Shown piece by piece: positions 50,620 through 58,405 of a DNA stretch of 64,000 bases; position 1 is the first letter of the stretch; every line of letters begins with the position of its first letter. The notes under the pieces are model-generated. The model was not told the origin of the DNA, made no database searches, and saw nothing but the letters and a program-made list of their open reading frames with translations. Origin of the DNA: Nocardioides oceani (lineage in GTDB: Bacteria; Actinomycetota; Actinomycetes; Propionibacteriales; Nocardioidaceae); the NCBI RefSeq assembly GCF_030412965.1, contig NZ_JAUHJQ010000011.1, forward strand, positions 1 through 64,000, in the 5' to 3' direction. The translations under genes and the position numbers were made by a program.

Positions 50620-51003
50620 CCATGTCGTTGCGTCCCGCGCGGCGTGGGCCGAGAGTCGTCGCAACATCCTCACGCCACGGATAAGCAACCGTGACGCGCA
50701 CGAATCGGACACTCTGACGCCACTGACTTTGGTCACGGCCGCAGCGTGGCGGCTCAGCGTCCCCCTATCCGTCCCCCCGGGCCGTCCAACCTCGGGGGGA
50801 CGCAGCAGCCCGCGCCACGTTTGCGCAGGTCAGACAGCGTCCCCCCGAATTTCAAGAAAGTTCTGAGACCCGGTCACTCGGACGGTGGGTGGGAGTCCCG
50901 CAAGCGGATCCGCTGGCGGTCGTCGGCCGGCGCCGTTGCGTCCGGGACCGCGGTCACGAGTTGTACGCCGTTCGGCCCCTCGTGCGATTCGAGCGGTCGA
51001 GCG
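50620..51003. other. Interval after recombinase module with repeats
   Basis: No gene is supported. Features: CACTCTGACGCCACTGACTT (50710-50729) followed by TGGTCACG, related to sequences at 47247 and 53618; GCGTCCCCC at 50757 and its inverse GGGGGACGC at about 50795-50803, a hairpin-forming pair, with another GCGTCCCCCC near 50837; and CGTTTGCGCAGGT (50818-50830), identical to 47191-47203. The region may contain the right recombination site of the module. Confidence 0.45.
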
Positions 51004-51170
51004 CTAGCGGTGGCCGATAGGCAGAACCCAGCGGAATGCGCTCAGCAGGGGTTTGCGGCACCAGCACGTCGCCGAGCAGTGGCACCGTGAAAGCCCGCTG
51101 CTTCGGCGACCCGGCTCCCCAGGGCCGCAGTGAGGTAGAGCGTGACCGGGATGATGATGCGGCGCCTCAT
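51004..51170 (-). pseudogene. Small Cys-rich protein after merR-like gene, apparent frameshift
   Basis: ATG 51170 overlaps the MerR stop (ATGA). The frame begins MRRRIIIPVTLYLTAALGSR and as it stands ends at 51042 after 42 residues. Adding one G to the GG at about 51085-51086 continues it as CHCSATCWCRKPLLSAFRWV to a stop at 51004, a plausible cysteine-rich end (five Cys in a CHC...CWC pattern) for a 56-residue membrane-attached protein. I have the impression that related small proteins occur next to MerR genes in actinomycetes, but cannot confirm it here. Likely a sequencing deletion. Confidence 0.55.
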
Positions 51171-51619
51171 GCCGGTGAACCTACCTCCAGGCCTACGGCG
51201 TCCGTGCGTGGTCGTGAGGCCAGTGGTTGGGCGATGATGTGGCAGATCGCCTCGTCGGAGCAGTTGGCCGGGTCCAGCCGACGGCTGAGGCTGATCAAGT
51301 GGACGAGATCCGCTTCGAGGGTGGCCAGCTCGCATTGCCGCTGCTGCACGTCGAGCAACTTCGCAGCGAGGAGGTCCTGCACGTGACCGCACGGGGTAGC
51401 GCCTTCGCGGCGCAGGTCGAGGATCGTCGCGATCTCGACCAGGGTGAGGCCGGCGGCTTGAGCGTTGCGGATGAAAGCGAGCGTGGTGAGTGTCGAGTCG
51501 TCGTACTCGCGGTAGCCGTTGGGGCCTCGATGCGGTTGCGGCAGCAGTCCCTTGCGTTCGTAAAAGCGGATTGTGGCGGTCGGGACCCCGACGGCCTCGG
51601 CGACTTCTCCGATGCGCAT
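51167..51619 (-). CDS. MerR-family metal-responsive regulator
   Basis: 150 residues from ATG 51619. The winged-helix N-terminus is classical (RIGEVAEAVGVPTATIRFYE, KGLLPQP, GYREYDDSTL). Cysteines sit where metal MerR proteins bind ligand: GATPCGH (near 80) and, after the long dimer helix, DPANCSDEAICHII. The pattern is closest to the MerR/PbrR/CadR branch (Hg, Pb, Cd). It is divergent from a three-gene operon and separated from it by a typical MerR dyad with elongated promoter spacing, so it likely activates that operon when metal is present. The exact metal is not decided by sequence. Confidence 0.88.
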   Translation of the reverse strand: MRIGEVAEAVGVPTATIRFYERKGLLPQPHRGPNGYREYDDSTLTTLAFIRNAQAAGLTLVEIATILDLRREGATPCGHVQDLLAAKLLDVQQRQCELATLEADLVHLISLSRRLDPANCSDEAICHIIAQPLASRPRTDAVGLEVGSPA

Positions 51620-51635
51620 GATCTCACTGTACCGC

Positions 51636-51661
51636 TTGACCTTGTACCGCGGTTCAAGGTT
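51636..51661. promoter_or_regulatory. MerR-type operator/promoter
   Basis: ACCTTG (51639-51644) and CAAGGT (51655-51660) are perfect inverted arms with a 10-base centre, overlapping a -35-like TTGACC at 51636-51641 reading rightward toward 51674. This is the usual placement of a MerR dyad between -35 and -10. Confidence 0.8.
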
Positions 51662-51673
51662 TAGCGTCGGGGC

Positions 51674-51973
51674 GTGGACATCACGCTGCTCTATTTCGAG
51701 GACTGCCCGAGCTGGAAGGTTGCGGACGAGCGCCTGGCGCTGATCGCAGCCGAGCGCGGCGACGTGACGGTGACCCGCCGACTGGTTGAGACCCCGGAGG
51801 ACGCCGAGCGCGTCGGGTTTCTGGGCTCACCCAGCATCCAAATCGACGGCGTCGACCTGTTCGCCGAGTCCGGCGCGCACGTCGGGCTGGCTTGTCGGAG
51901 ATACGCGGTCCCCGGTGGCCATGAAGGCGCACCGACACTCGACCAGATCCGTGTGGCGCTCGCCGATGCGTGA
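51674..51973 (+). CDS. Small thioredoxin-fold protein of mer-like operon
   Basis: 99 residues from GTG 51674. It has a thioredoxin-like fold pattern: LLYFEDCPSWKVADERLALI near the start with a single Cys in the usual redox site, VGFLGSPSIQIDGVDLF as the cis-proline region, and a cysteine in VGLACRRY. Similar proteins accompany MerR regulators and reductases in actinobacteria and are sometimes annotated as alkylmercury-lyase-like. Enzyme activity cannot be stated. It is first gene under the MerR dyad and overlaps the next by 8 bases. Confidence 0.75.
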   Translation: MDITLLYFEDCPSWKVADERLALIAAERGDVTVTRRLVETPEDAERVGFLGSPSIQIDGVDLFAESGAHVGLACRRYAVPGGHEGAPTLDQIRVALADA

Positions 51974-52223
51974 CCGGATGGGCACTGTCGGGCCCGTGGC
52001 CGCGGTCGTCGGCGCAGTCGGCATCTGTTGCGGACTGCCGGTGCTGCTGTCGCTGGGGGTGCTCGGTGCGGTGGCCGGGGTGTCCCTCCAGAGCTGGGCC
52101 TTGATCGGTGTCGGCCTCGTGCTCGTCGTCCTCGGTTGGGTGACGCGGGTGCGGCGCGGGCGGTGTCCCGTGTCAGACATCGACGAGACCACCAATCACC
52201 CGTTTAAGGAGAGCCGCCGATGA
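51966..52223 (+). CDS. MerT-like small membrane protein
   Basis: 85 residues from ATG 51966 (ATG 51978 possible). Two membrane helices; the first contains the vicinal cysteine pair GAVGICCGLPVLLSLG, as in MerT-type mercury importers. The C-terminal tail has one more cysteine (RGRCPVS) and faces the cytoplasm. It lies between the thioredoxin-like gene and the reductase-like gene, overlapping both. It could bring Hg(II) to the reductase, but it is shorter than MerT (about 116 residues). Confidence 0.75.
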   Translation: MRDRMGTVGPVAAVVGAVGICCGLPVLLSLGVLGAVAGVSLQSWALIGVGLVLVVLGWVTRVRRGRCPVSDIDETTNHPFKESRR

Positions 52224-53572
52224 GCCAGAGCTACGACCTGATCGTCCTTGGCGCCGGGATGGCCGGTGTGGCGTCTGCGAACAAGTGCGCCAGCCAGGGG
52301 TGGCGCGTCGCGATCGTCGACCCGCTGCCCTACGGCGGCACGTGCGCGTTGCGGGGGTGCGACCCGAAGAAGATCCTTCGCCGCGGCGCGGAGATCATCG
52401 ACAGCGCCCGCCTGATGGAGGGCAAGGGCATCGACGCGGGCGGCCTGTCGATCAAATGGGGCGACCTGATGAAGCACAAGCACGGCTTCACCGACCCGGT
52501 GCCGGAGAACATGGAGGCCGGCCTGAACGGCAACGGCGTCGAGACGCTCCACGGCCCGGCGCGCTTCACCGCTGAGCGACAGATCGACGTCGACGGCACC
52601 CGCTACGACGCCGACCGCTTCCTGATCGCCACCGGCGCCAGGCCCCGCCCCTTGGACTTCCCGGGTCACGAGCACCTGATCGACAGCACCGGCTTCCTCG
52701 ACCTCGACGACCTTCCGTCACGGATCCTGTTCGTGGGAGGCGGCTTCATCTCGTTTGAGTTCGCCCACATCGCCGCCCGCGCCGGCGCCTCCCCGGTCAT
52801 CGTGGACCGCGGCGAACGACCCTTGAAGGGATTCGACCCCGACCTCGTCGAGCTGCTGGTCGCCCGTGGCGCCGAGATCGGCGTCGAGCTGCGACGCTCC
52901 ACCAGCATCGTGGCTGTCGAGCCGAACAGCCGCGGCTACATCGTCACCCTGGACCGGGCCGGAGTCTGCGAAAGCATCGAGACCGACCTCGTCGTCCACG
53001 GCGCGGGTCGTGTCGCGGACCTCGCCGGTCTTGCCCTCGACGCCGCCGGGGTGGAATGGGGCGAGCGTGGCGTGAGCGTCTCGGATCATCTCCAGAGCAC
53101 CACGAACGCAGCCGTGTGGGCTGCCGGGGACTCCGCGGACACCGCGGGGATGCCGCTGACACCGGTGGCGGTCATCGAGGCCAAGGTCGCCTCCTCCAAC
53201 ATGATCAAGGGCACCACGGCCGCTCCCAACTACAGCGGCATCCCGACGGCGGTGTTCACCATCCCCGAGCTCGCCCGCGTCGGCATGCTCGAAACGGAGG
53301 CTCGCGAGCAAGGCATCGACCTGACCGTCCGTCATAGCGACACCAGCGGCTGGTACTCCAACTACCGCCTCGGCGAGACCACCGCGGCCGCGAAGGTCCT
53401 CATCGACCGGTCCACGGACCGCGTCGTGGGCGCCCATCTGCTGGGACCCGAGTACGGGGAACTCATCAACACCTTCGGCCTAGCCATCACGCTCGGGCTC
53501 ACCACCCGTCAACTCAAGTCGACCACCGCTGCGTACCCGACCGTGGGGTCCGATCTCGGATCCATGGTCTGA
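52220..53572 (+). CDS. FAD/NAD(P)-dependent disulfide oxidoreductase, mercuric-reductase-like
   Basis: 450 residues. The FAD motif LIVLGAGMAGVASANKCASQ is followed by the redox pair in GGTCALRGCDPKK. Then come ATGARPRPLDFPG, the NAD(P) fold ILFVGGGFISFEFAHIAARA, the FAD aspartate AAGDSADTAG and a dimerisation domain. MerA normally has an extra pair of cysteines at the extreme C-terminus, but this protein ends TVGSDLGSMV without cysteines and has no N-terminal metal domain. So true mercuric reductase activity is doubtful; a glutathione-reductase-like or related thiol reductase is possible. Start ATG 52220 overlaps the previous stop. Confidence 0.85.
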   Translation: MSQSYDLIVLGAGMAGVASANKCASQGWRVAIVDPLPYGGTCALRGCDPKKILRRGAEIIDSARLMEGKGIDAGGLSIKWGDLMKHKHGFTDPVPENMEAGLNGNGVETLHGPARFTAERQIDVDGTRYDADRFLIATGARPRPLDFPGHEHLIDSTGFLDLDDLPSRILFVGGGFISFEFAHIAARAGASPVIVDRGERPLKGFDPDLVELLVARGAEIGVELRRSTSIVAVEPNSRGYIVTLDRAGVCESIETDLVVHGAGRVADLAGLALDAAGVEWGERGVSVSDHLQSTTNAAVWAAGDSADTAGMPLTPVAVIEAKVASSNMIKGTTAAPNYSGIPTAVFTIPELARVGMLETEAREQGIDLTVRHSDTSGWYSNYRLGETTAAAKVLIDRSTDRVVGAHLLGPEYGELINTFGLAITLGLTTRQLKSTTAAYPTVGSDLGSMV

Positions 53573-53893
53573 GTGCGTCGCTCCGGCCCAGGGCACCGAG
53601 GCAGGGCCTTGTGGTGGCACGCTCCGAGCGACGGTCTGGCTTTGGTCACGTCCGCGTGACGGCAAGCAGATGTGGTGCACCGTGGCCGTAAGCGAATCGA
53701 CTCGCGGAGCGTGCCCAGCAGGATCCCCTGCCGGGACGACCTCGCCACAGAAGATCCGAGGGGACCAGATCGCCACTGGCGGTTCTGCTCTCGGAACGTC
53801 GAGGCCGGAGCGCGTACGTGCGGTACCGCTGGGGACAACCACCCTCAACGGTCCCTCCAGCGAGGTCGCGGACCACTTCGGCGTGGGCGTGGG
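53573..53893. other. Interval between mer-like and copper blocks
   Basis: No gene is supported; several overlapping frames exist without conserved content. At 53618-53650 the sequence CGAGCGACGGTCTGGC, followed by TTTGGTCACG, resembles sites at 47247 and 50710 and may be a recombination or terminal repeat marking the right edge of the mer-like segment. Confidence 0.4.
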
Positions 53894-54484
53894 TCATGGA
53901 AGGGTCAGCTCGATCTCCTGCTCGGGTTCGAGCTCGAGGTCGCCGGGGTCGCCGGTCACGGGGGCACCGTTGCTGGTCACCCTCACCTCCTCACCGGCGT
54001 TCGCCTTGACGCCACCGATCTGGGTCGGCGTCAGGGCGACGCCCCACTGGGTGAACAGCTGGCCGAGGGTGAACTTCTCCCCGACGGTGTGGGCTTCGAT
54101 GTGAATGGTGCCGTCACCTTCGTGGGTGTGGACCGCGGACATGGCGCCAGTATCGGGGTCGACGCCGATGTTGGGCGGGACGGGGACCGGCTGATCGTCG
54201 ATGGTGATAGCCAGCGTGGGGTGGTAGTGCTCGGCCGTGCCCATCGGGCCGAGGTCGAGCCCGGCGGCGGCGACCCGGGCCGGAACGTCGCCGGGTGCTG
54301 GCCATGGCGGGAGCGAGATGTCGTCGGGCTCAACGCCGGCGGAGCTCGACGAACTCGACGAGCTCGATCTGGTCTCGCTAGTGGCATCGGTGGCCGCCGG
54401 GTCCGTGCCGCATCCGGCGGCGATGAGGGTGAGGATTGTTGTGACGGCGGCGGCCGCCAGCTGAGCGGGGGTGGGTGTCTTCAT
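53894..54484 (-). CDS. Lipoprotein of the copper block, function unknown
   Basis: 196 residues from ATG 54484. The lipoprotein signal peptide (TILTLIAAGCGTD) has its lipidation cysteine at about 25. A serine-rich linker follows, and then a beta-rich domain of about 150 residues with histidine-containing patches (TAEHYHPTLAITIDDQ, VHTHEGDGTIHIEAHT). These may bind metal. The family is seen in actinobacteria near copper genes but has no assigned function. It is the last leftward gene of the copper block, separated from the DUF305 gene by a strong terminator, so it likely has its own promoter. Confidence 0.75.
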   Translation of the reverse strand: MKTPTPAQLAAAAVTTILTLIAAGCGTDPAATDATSETRSSSSSSSSSAGVEPDDISLPPWPAPGDVPARVAAAGLDLGPMGTAEHYHPTLAITIDDQPVPVPPNIGVDPDTGAMSAVHTHEGDGTIHIEAHTVGEKFTLGQLFTQWGVALTPTQIGGVKANAGEEVRVTSNGAPVTGDPGDLELEPEQEIELTLP

Positions 54485-54561
54485 GGAGGTGTTCCCTTTG
54501 CTGTGGTGGCGTGCCTCGGTTGGGTCGCCGGAGGCGTGCGGAACGTGGGGCACACGAACAG

Positions 54562-54592
54562 GGCGGACGCCACCGCCACGGTGGCGTCCGCC
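54562..54592 (-). terminator. Perfect 14-bp hairpin after DUF305 gene
   Basis: GGCGGACGCCACCG (54562-54575) pairs with CGGTGGCGTCCGCC (54579-54592) around a 3-base loop. It lies 12 bases beyond the leftward DUF305 stop at 54605. Confidence 0.85.
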
Positions 54593-54604
54593 TGCGCTGC
54601 GGGT

Positions 54605-55246
54605 TCAGGAGTCGAGGAGGCCCCGCATGATGTCGATCTCCTGCTGCTGGGCGTCGATGATCTGGCCAGCGAGGTCGACGGCGTCCTTGAACTGGCCGTC
54701 TCCTTGCTCAGTCTCGGCCATCTCAATGGCGCCTTCGTGGTGCTCGATCATCATCTCGAGCCACATGTCCTGGAACTCGGCGTCGGAGGCGTTCTCGAGG
54801 GCGTCCATGTCCTCGGAGGTCATCATTCCGGGCATGTCGTCGTCGCCCATGTCGTCCATGTTGTCGGACATGTCGCCCATGTCGTGGCCGGAGTTGACGT
54901 GGTCGCGCATGGTCTCGGGGACGTCTTCGCCCCACTGGGTGAGCCAGTCGGCCATGGTCTCGATCTCCGGGCCCTGGGCGTCGCGGATGTCCTCGGCGAG
55001 GGCCTGGACCTCGGGGTCGAGGTCGCGCTTAATGGTCAGGTCAACCATCGACAGCGCCTGGGCGTGGTGGGGGATCATGTCGCTCGCGAACGCGACGTCG
55101 GCGTCGTTGTGCTCGGTGGCGCTGACCTCGGACTGGCCGCCCGCGTCGGAGGTGTCGTCGCCGCAGGCGGTAACGCCGGCGCCGAGGACAAGGGTGAGCG
55201 CGACGGCGCCGAGGGCGCGCGTACGGGTCTTGGTCTTGATTTGCAT
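54605..55246 (-). CDS. DUF305 lipoprotein (copper-block)
   Basis: 213 residues from ATG 55246. The lipoprotein signal peptide ends at the cysteine of GAGVTACGDD. The DUF305 domain follows with the His/Met pattern ASDMIPHHAQALSMVDL and, after a very Met/Asp-rich insert (residues about 120-150), MWLEMMIEHHEGAIEMAETE. The repeated HH and M residues suggest copper binding outside the cell. It is followed by a terminator and preceded by the DUF6153 gene. A second, membrane-anchored DUF305 protein is encoded at 58405-59079. Confidence 0.9.
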   Translation of the reverse strand: MQIKTKTRTRALGAVALTLVLGAGVTACGDDTSDAGGQSEVSATEHNDADVAFASDMIPHHAQALSMVDLTIKRDLDPEVQALAEDIRDAQGPEIETMADWLTQWGEDVPETMRDHVNSGHDMGDMSDNMDDMGDDDMPGMMTSEDMDALENASDAEFQDMWLEMMIEHHEGAIEMAETEQGDGQFKDAVDLAGQIIDAQQQEIDIMRGLLDS

Positions 55247-55373
55247 GCGAGTTCTCCTGGAAGTCAGGTAGTCAGGTGGGGTGTTGCGGGCAGGCGGAAG
55301 CGGCACCCGGCCGGGACGCTGGTGTCGAACTCTGACGGTCGAGGTCAGCGGTGGCGGGCGGTCGCAGGGCCTG

Positions 55374-55928
55374 TCAGCACCTGATGACGGAGAACTGCCA
55401 CTCATGGGGTGGCCCGGTGCAACGCACCCACCGCAGCGCCCGTTCGCGGACGGCTGCGGGCATGAACGCCTCCGGCTGCAGCGGCCGGAGGAAGCCGGTG
55501 GCGAGGAGCGCCAGCAGCGTGAGCGCTGCAGCGGCGAGCATGACGACGCACAGCATCACCATGCTCGCCATGCCGTGACCCGAGCCGGAACCAGCGTCAG
55601 CACTGACCTCAACGCTGGCCTCGGGGGCTGCCATCGAGGACTGAGTCGCGGCGGAGTGCGCGTGTCCGTCGTGCGAGTCCCCCGAGGCCATCGCCTCCTC
55701 ATGGGAAGAAGTCATGGCCGCCGTACTCGTCATGCTCATCGTGCCTGAGGGCGTTGGGACCGTGGCGGCTGGCGAAGCGCCGTGGCTGGCCAGGGCGTGC
55801 ATGCCGAGGATGCCGACGACCAGGGCCGCTACGAGGGCGGCCACTGCGCTGCGGCCGGTCAGCCGCGCAGCCGTCCGCGCCCACAGGGAGTTGCGGGTGC
55901 GGCGGCTGGTCGCGGGCACGGGGCTCAT
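55374..55928 (-). CDS. DUF6153 family membrane protein
   Basis: 184 residues. One membrane helix lies at about 28-48 and another at about 125-147 (MVMLCVVMLAAAALTLLALL). Between them is a His/Met/Ser-rich extracellular loop (MTSSHEEAMASGDSHDGHAH) and a GHGMASM patch just before the second helix. The pattern fits DUF6153, which lies beside copper genes in actinobacteria; metal binding is likely but not shown. It ends WQFSVIRC. It lies 28 bases downstream of copA, probably the same transcript. Confidence 0.8.
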   Translation of the reverse strand: MSPVPATSRRTRNSLWARTAARLTGRSAVAALVAALVVGILGMHALASHGASPAATVPTPSGTMSMTSTAAMTSSHEEAMASGDSHDGHAHSAATQSSMAAPEASVEVSADAGSGSGHGMASMVMLCVVMLAAAALTLLALLATGFLRPLQPEAFMPAAVRERALRWVRCTGPPHEWQFSVIRC

Positions 55929-55956
55929 CGGCTTCGATGGTACGGAAACACTGGAA

Positions 55957-58374
55957 TCAGGGCAGCCGCTGGGTTCGCAACCTCAGGGCGTTGATGATGA
56001 CGCTGACCGACGAGAGAGCCATCGCGGCCGCGGCGATGACCGGGGACAGCAGCCACCCGAACACTGGGTACAGCACTCCGGCGGCGATGGGGATGCCGGC
56101 GGTGTTGTACCCGAACGCCAGGACCAGACCGCGTCGGACGTTGGACATGACGGCATGTGAGAGCTGTCGGGCGTGGGCTATGCCGTTGAGGTCGCCGCGG
56201 AGCAGGGTGACTCCGGCAGATTCGATGGCGACGTCGGTGCCGGTGCCCATCGCCAGTCCGACGTCGGCTGCGGCGAGCGCAGGGGCGTCGTTGACGCCGT
56301 CTCCGGCGAACGCGACGACGCGGCCCTCGGCACGGAGTCGGTTGACGACGTCGGCCTTGTGGTCGGGCAGGACCTCGGCTTCGATCCGGTCGATGCCTAG
56401 GTCGGCGGCGACCGCGGCGGCGGTGACCTGGTTGTCGCCGGTGAGCATGATGACCTCGATGCCCTCCTTGCGCAGCGCCGTGAGCGCGGCCGGGGTGGTG
56501 TCCTTGACCTGGTCGGCGATGCCGATGACGCCGGCTGGGGTGCCGTCGATGGCGACGAGGACGGCAGTCGCGCCGGTGCGGCGCAGCTGGGTGGCCTTGT
56601 CGGCCAGGGGCGCGGGGTCGATGTCCTGGCTCGTGAGGAACCCGGCTGTCCCGATCAGCACCTCGCGGCCCTCGACGATGCCGAGGACACCTTTGCCGGC
56701 GGGTGCGTCGAAGTCAGCGACCTCGGGCAGCCTGCCTGCGCTGGACTCGGTCCCGGCTGCCAGGGCGGAGTGGGCCTTGTCGACGATGGCGCGAGCCAAC
56801 GGATGCTCCGAGGCGTTCTCCACCGCGGCCGCGAGCCACAGCAGCTCGTCGGCGGTGTGCGTGTGGAAGCTCTCGGCGAGCTCGACGGCGACGACGGCGG
56901 GTTTGCCCTCGGTCAGGGTGCCGGTCTTGTCGACGACGACGGTGTCGACCTTCTCCATCAGCTCGAGCGCTTCGGCGTTCTTGATCAGGACACCCATCTG
57001 GGCGCCGCGCCCGACACCGACCATGATGGACATGGGTGTGGCCAGGCCCAGGGCACACGGGCAGGCGATGATCAGGACGCTGACCGCGACGACGAGCGCG
57101 TGAGCCAGCTTCGGGTCGGGGCCTAGGAGCGCCCAGATGATGAATGCGAGCACGGCGACGCCGATGACGGCGGGTACGAAGATTGCTGAGACTCGGTCGA
57201 CGGTGCGCTGGATGGGTGCGCGGGAGCGTTGGGCCTCGGCGACCATGTTCACGATGCGGGCAAGCATGGTGTCGCGGCCGACCGCGTTGGCGCGCACCAG
57301 CAGGGCGCCGGTCTGGTTGAGGGTGCCGCCGATGGCGCTATCGCCGACGTTCTTGGTGACGGGCATGGACTCGCCAGTGACGAGGGACTCGTCGACAGCG
57401 GACTTGCCGTCCTCAACAAGCCCGTCGACCGGGACCTTCTCGCCGGGGCGGACGCGCAGCATGTCCCCGATCTCAACCTGGTCGAGAGTGATTTCCTCCT
57501 CGGTGCCGTCCTCACCGACGCGGCGCGCGGTCTTGGGGGACAGGTCCAGGAGGGCCTTGATGGCGCCGGAGGTAGCTTCGCGCGCGCGGAGCTCGAGGAC
57601 CTGCCCGAGAAGGACGAGGGTGGCGATAACGGCTGCAGCCTCGAAGTACACCTCGACGGCCCCGTCCTCACGGAAAGCGGCAGGGAAGATGCCCGGCGCG
57701 ACGGTGGCGAGGACGGAGAACAGCCATGCGACGCCCGTGCCCATCGCGATGAGCGTGAACATGTTGAGGTTCCGGGTCCTCACTGATGCCCAGCCGCGGA
57801 CGAAGAACGGCCACCCGGCCCACAGCACCGCCGGGGTCGCGAGCACGAGCTGGGTCCACGCCGACGCGGTGGCGGAGATGTTGTCGTGCAGCCACGGGAC
57901 GAGGTCGCGGCCCATGCCGAGGATCACGACCGGGATGGACAGGACGACGCCGACCCAGAAGCGGCGGGTCATGTCGCGCAGTTCCTCGGACGGGCCGGTG
58001 TCCGCGGTGACGATGACGGGCTCGAGGGCCATCCCGCAGATGGGGCAGGTGCCGGGGCCGTCTTGGCGGATCTCGGGGTGCATCGGGCAGGTGTACTCGA
58101 CCGACTCGCCCTCACTCGGGGTCGTCTGCCCATGTTCTGGCTCAGTTGCATGCTCGGCGCGGCCACCTGCGGCACGATCCGGGAAGCCATGGCCGGAGTA
58201 CTGGCTGGGGTCGGCGAGGAACTTGCCCTTGCAGCCGGCTGAGCAGAAGTAGAACTGCTCACCGCGGTGGTCGACCGCGTGCTCGGCGACGGACGGATCG
58301 ACCTTCATGCCGCACACCGGGTCGGTGGCCTGGTCCATCGTGGCGGCGTCGGGACGATGGGTGTGCGTATTCAT
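55957..58374 (-). CDS. copA: Copper-type P1B ATPase with YHS and heavy-metal-binding N-terminus
   Basis: 805 residues. The N-terminus is unusual: a YHS domain (TDPVCGMKVD to FYFCSAGCKGKFL, about 16-60), then the YTCPMHPEIRQDGPGTCPIC zinc-knuckle-like domain (about 93-115), and then the P1B transporter. TGES, the metal motif CPCALGLATP in the sixth helix, DKTGTLTEGKP and GDGVNDAPAL are all present. CPC with this N-terminus fits Cu(I)/Ag(I) export. ATG 58374. A CsoR-type palindrome lies immediately upstream, although no copper CsoR gene is in the window. It heads copA-DUF6153. Confidence 0.93.
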   Translation of the reverse strand: MNTHTHRPDAATMDQATDPVCGMKVDPSVAEHAVDHRGEQFYFCSAGCKGKFLADPSQYSGHGFPDRAAGGRAEHATEPEHGQTTPSEGESVEYTCPMHPEIRQDGPGTCPICGMALEPVIVTADTGPSEELRDMTRRFWVGVVLSIPVVILGMGRDLVPWLHDNISATASAWTQLVLATPAVLWAGWPFFVRGWASVRTRNLNMFTLIAMGTGVAWLFSVLATVAPGIFPAAFREDGAVEVYFEAAAVIATLVLLGQVLELRAREATSGAIKALLDLSPKTARRVGEDGTEEEITLDQVEIGDMLRVRPGEKVPVDGLVEDGKSAVDESLVTGESMPVTKNVGDSAIGGTLNQTGALLVRANAVGRDTMLARIVNMVAEAQRSRAPIQRTVDRVSAIFVPAVIGVAVLAFIIWALLGPDPKLAHALVVAVSVLIIACPCALGLATPMSIMVGVGRGAQMGVLIKNAEALELMEKVDTVVVDKTGTLTEGKPAVVAVELAESFHTHTADELLWLAAAVENASEHPLARAIVDKAHSALAAGTESSAGRLPEVADFDAPAGKGVLGIVEGREVLIGTAGFLTSQDIDPAPLADKATQLRRTGATAVLVAIDGTPAGVIGIADQVKDTTPAALTALRKEGIEVIMLTGDNQVTAAAVAADLGIDRIEAEVLPDHKADVVNRLRAEGRVVAFAGDGVNDAPALAAADVGLAMGTGTDVAIESAGVTLLRGDLNGIAHARQLSHAVMSNVRRGLVLAFGYNTAGIPIAAGVLYPVFGWLLSPVIAAAAMALSSVSVIINALRLRTQRLP

Positions 58375-58380
58375 GACTTC

Positions 58381-58405
58381 ACCATACCCCCCTAGGGTAT
58401 ATGGT
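58381..58405 (-). promoter_or_regulatory. CsoR-type operator upstream of copA
   Basis: ACCATACCCCCCTAGGG followed by TATATGGT is a palindrome of the copper CsoR type (outer arms ACCATA/TATATGGT around C-run, CTAG, G-run). It lies 7 bases from the copA start and abuts the stop of the upstream DUF305 gene, so the copA promoter is probably inside it. Confidence 0.85.

Noticed and set aside
47134..50736. 1200-residue minus-strand frame opposite the recombinase trio
   Set aside because: Shadow frame; the plus strand has clear recombinase and zinc-ribbon motifs. Only its last few residues (EPEFLEIAG) might be a genuine remnant.
52220..53572. Gene symbol merA for the flavoprotein
   Set aside because: The defining C-terminal cysteine pair and N-terminal HMA domain are absent.
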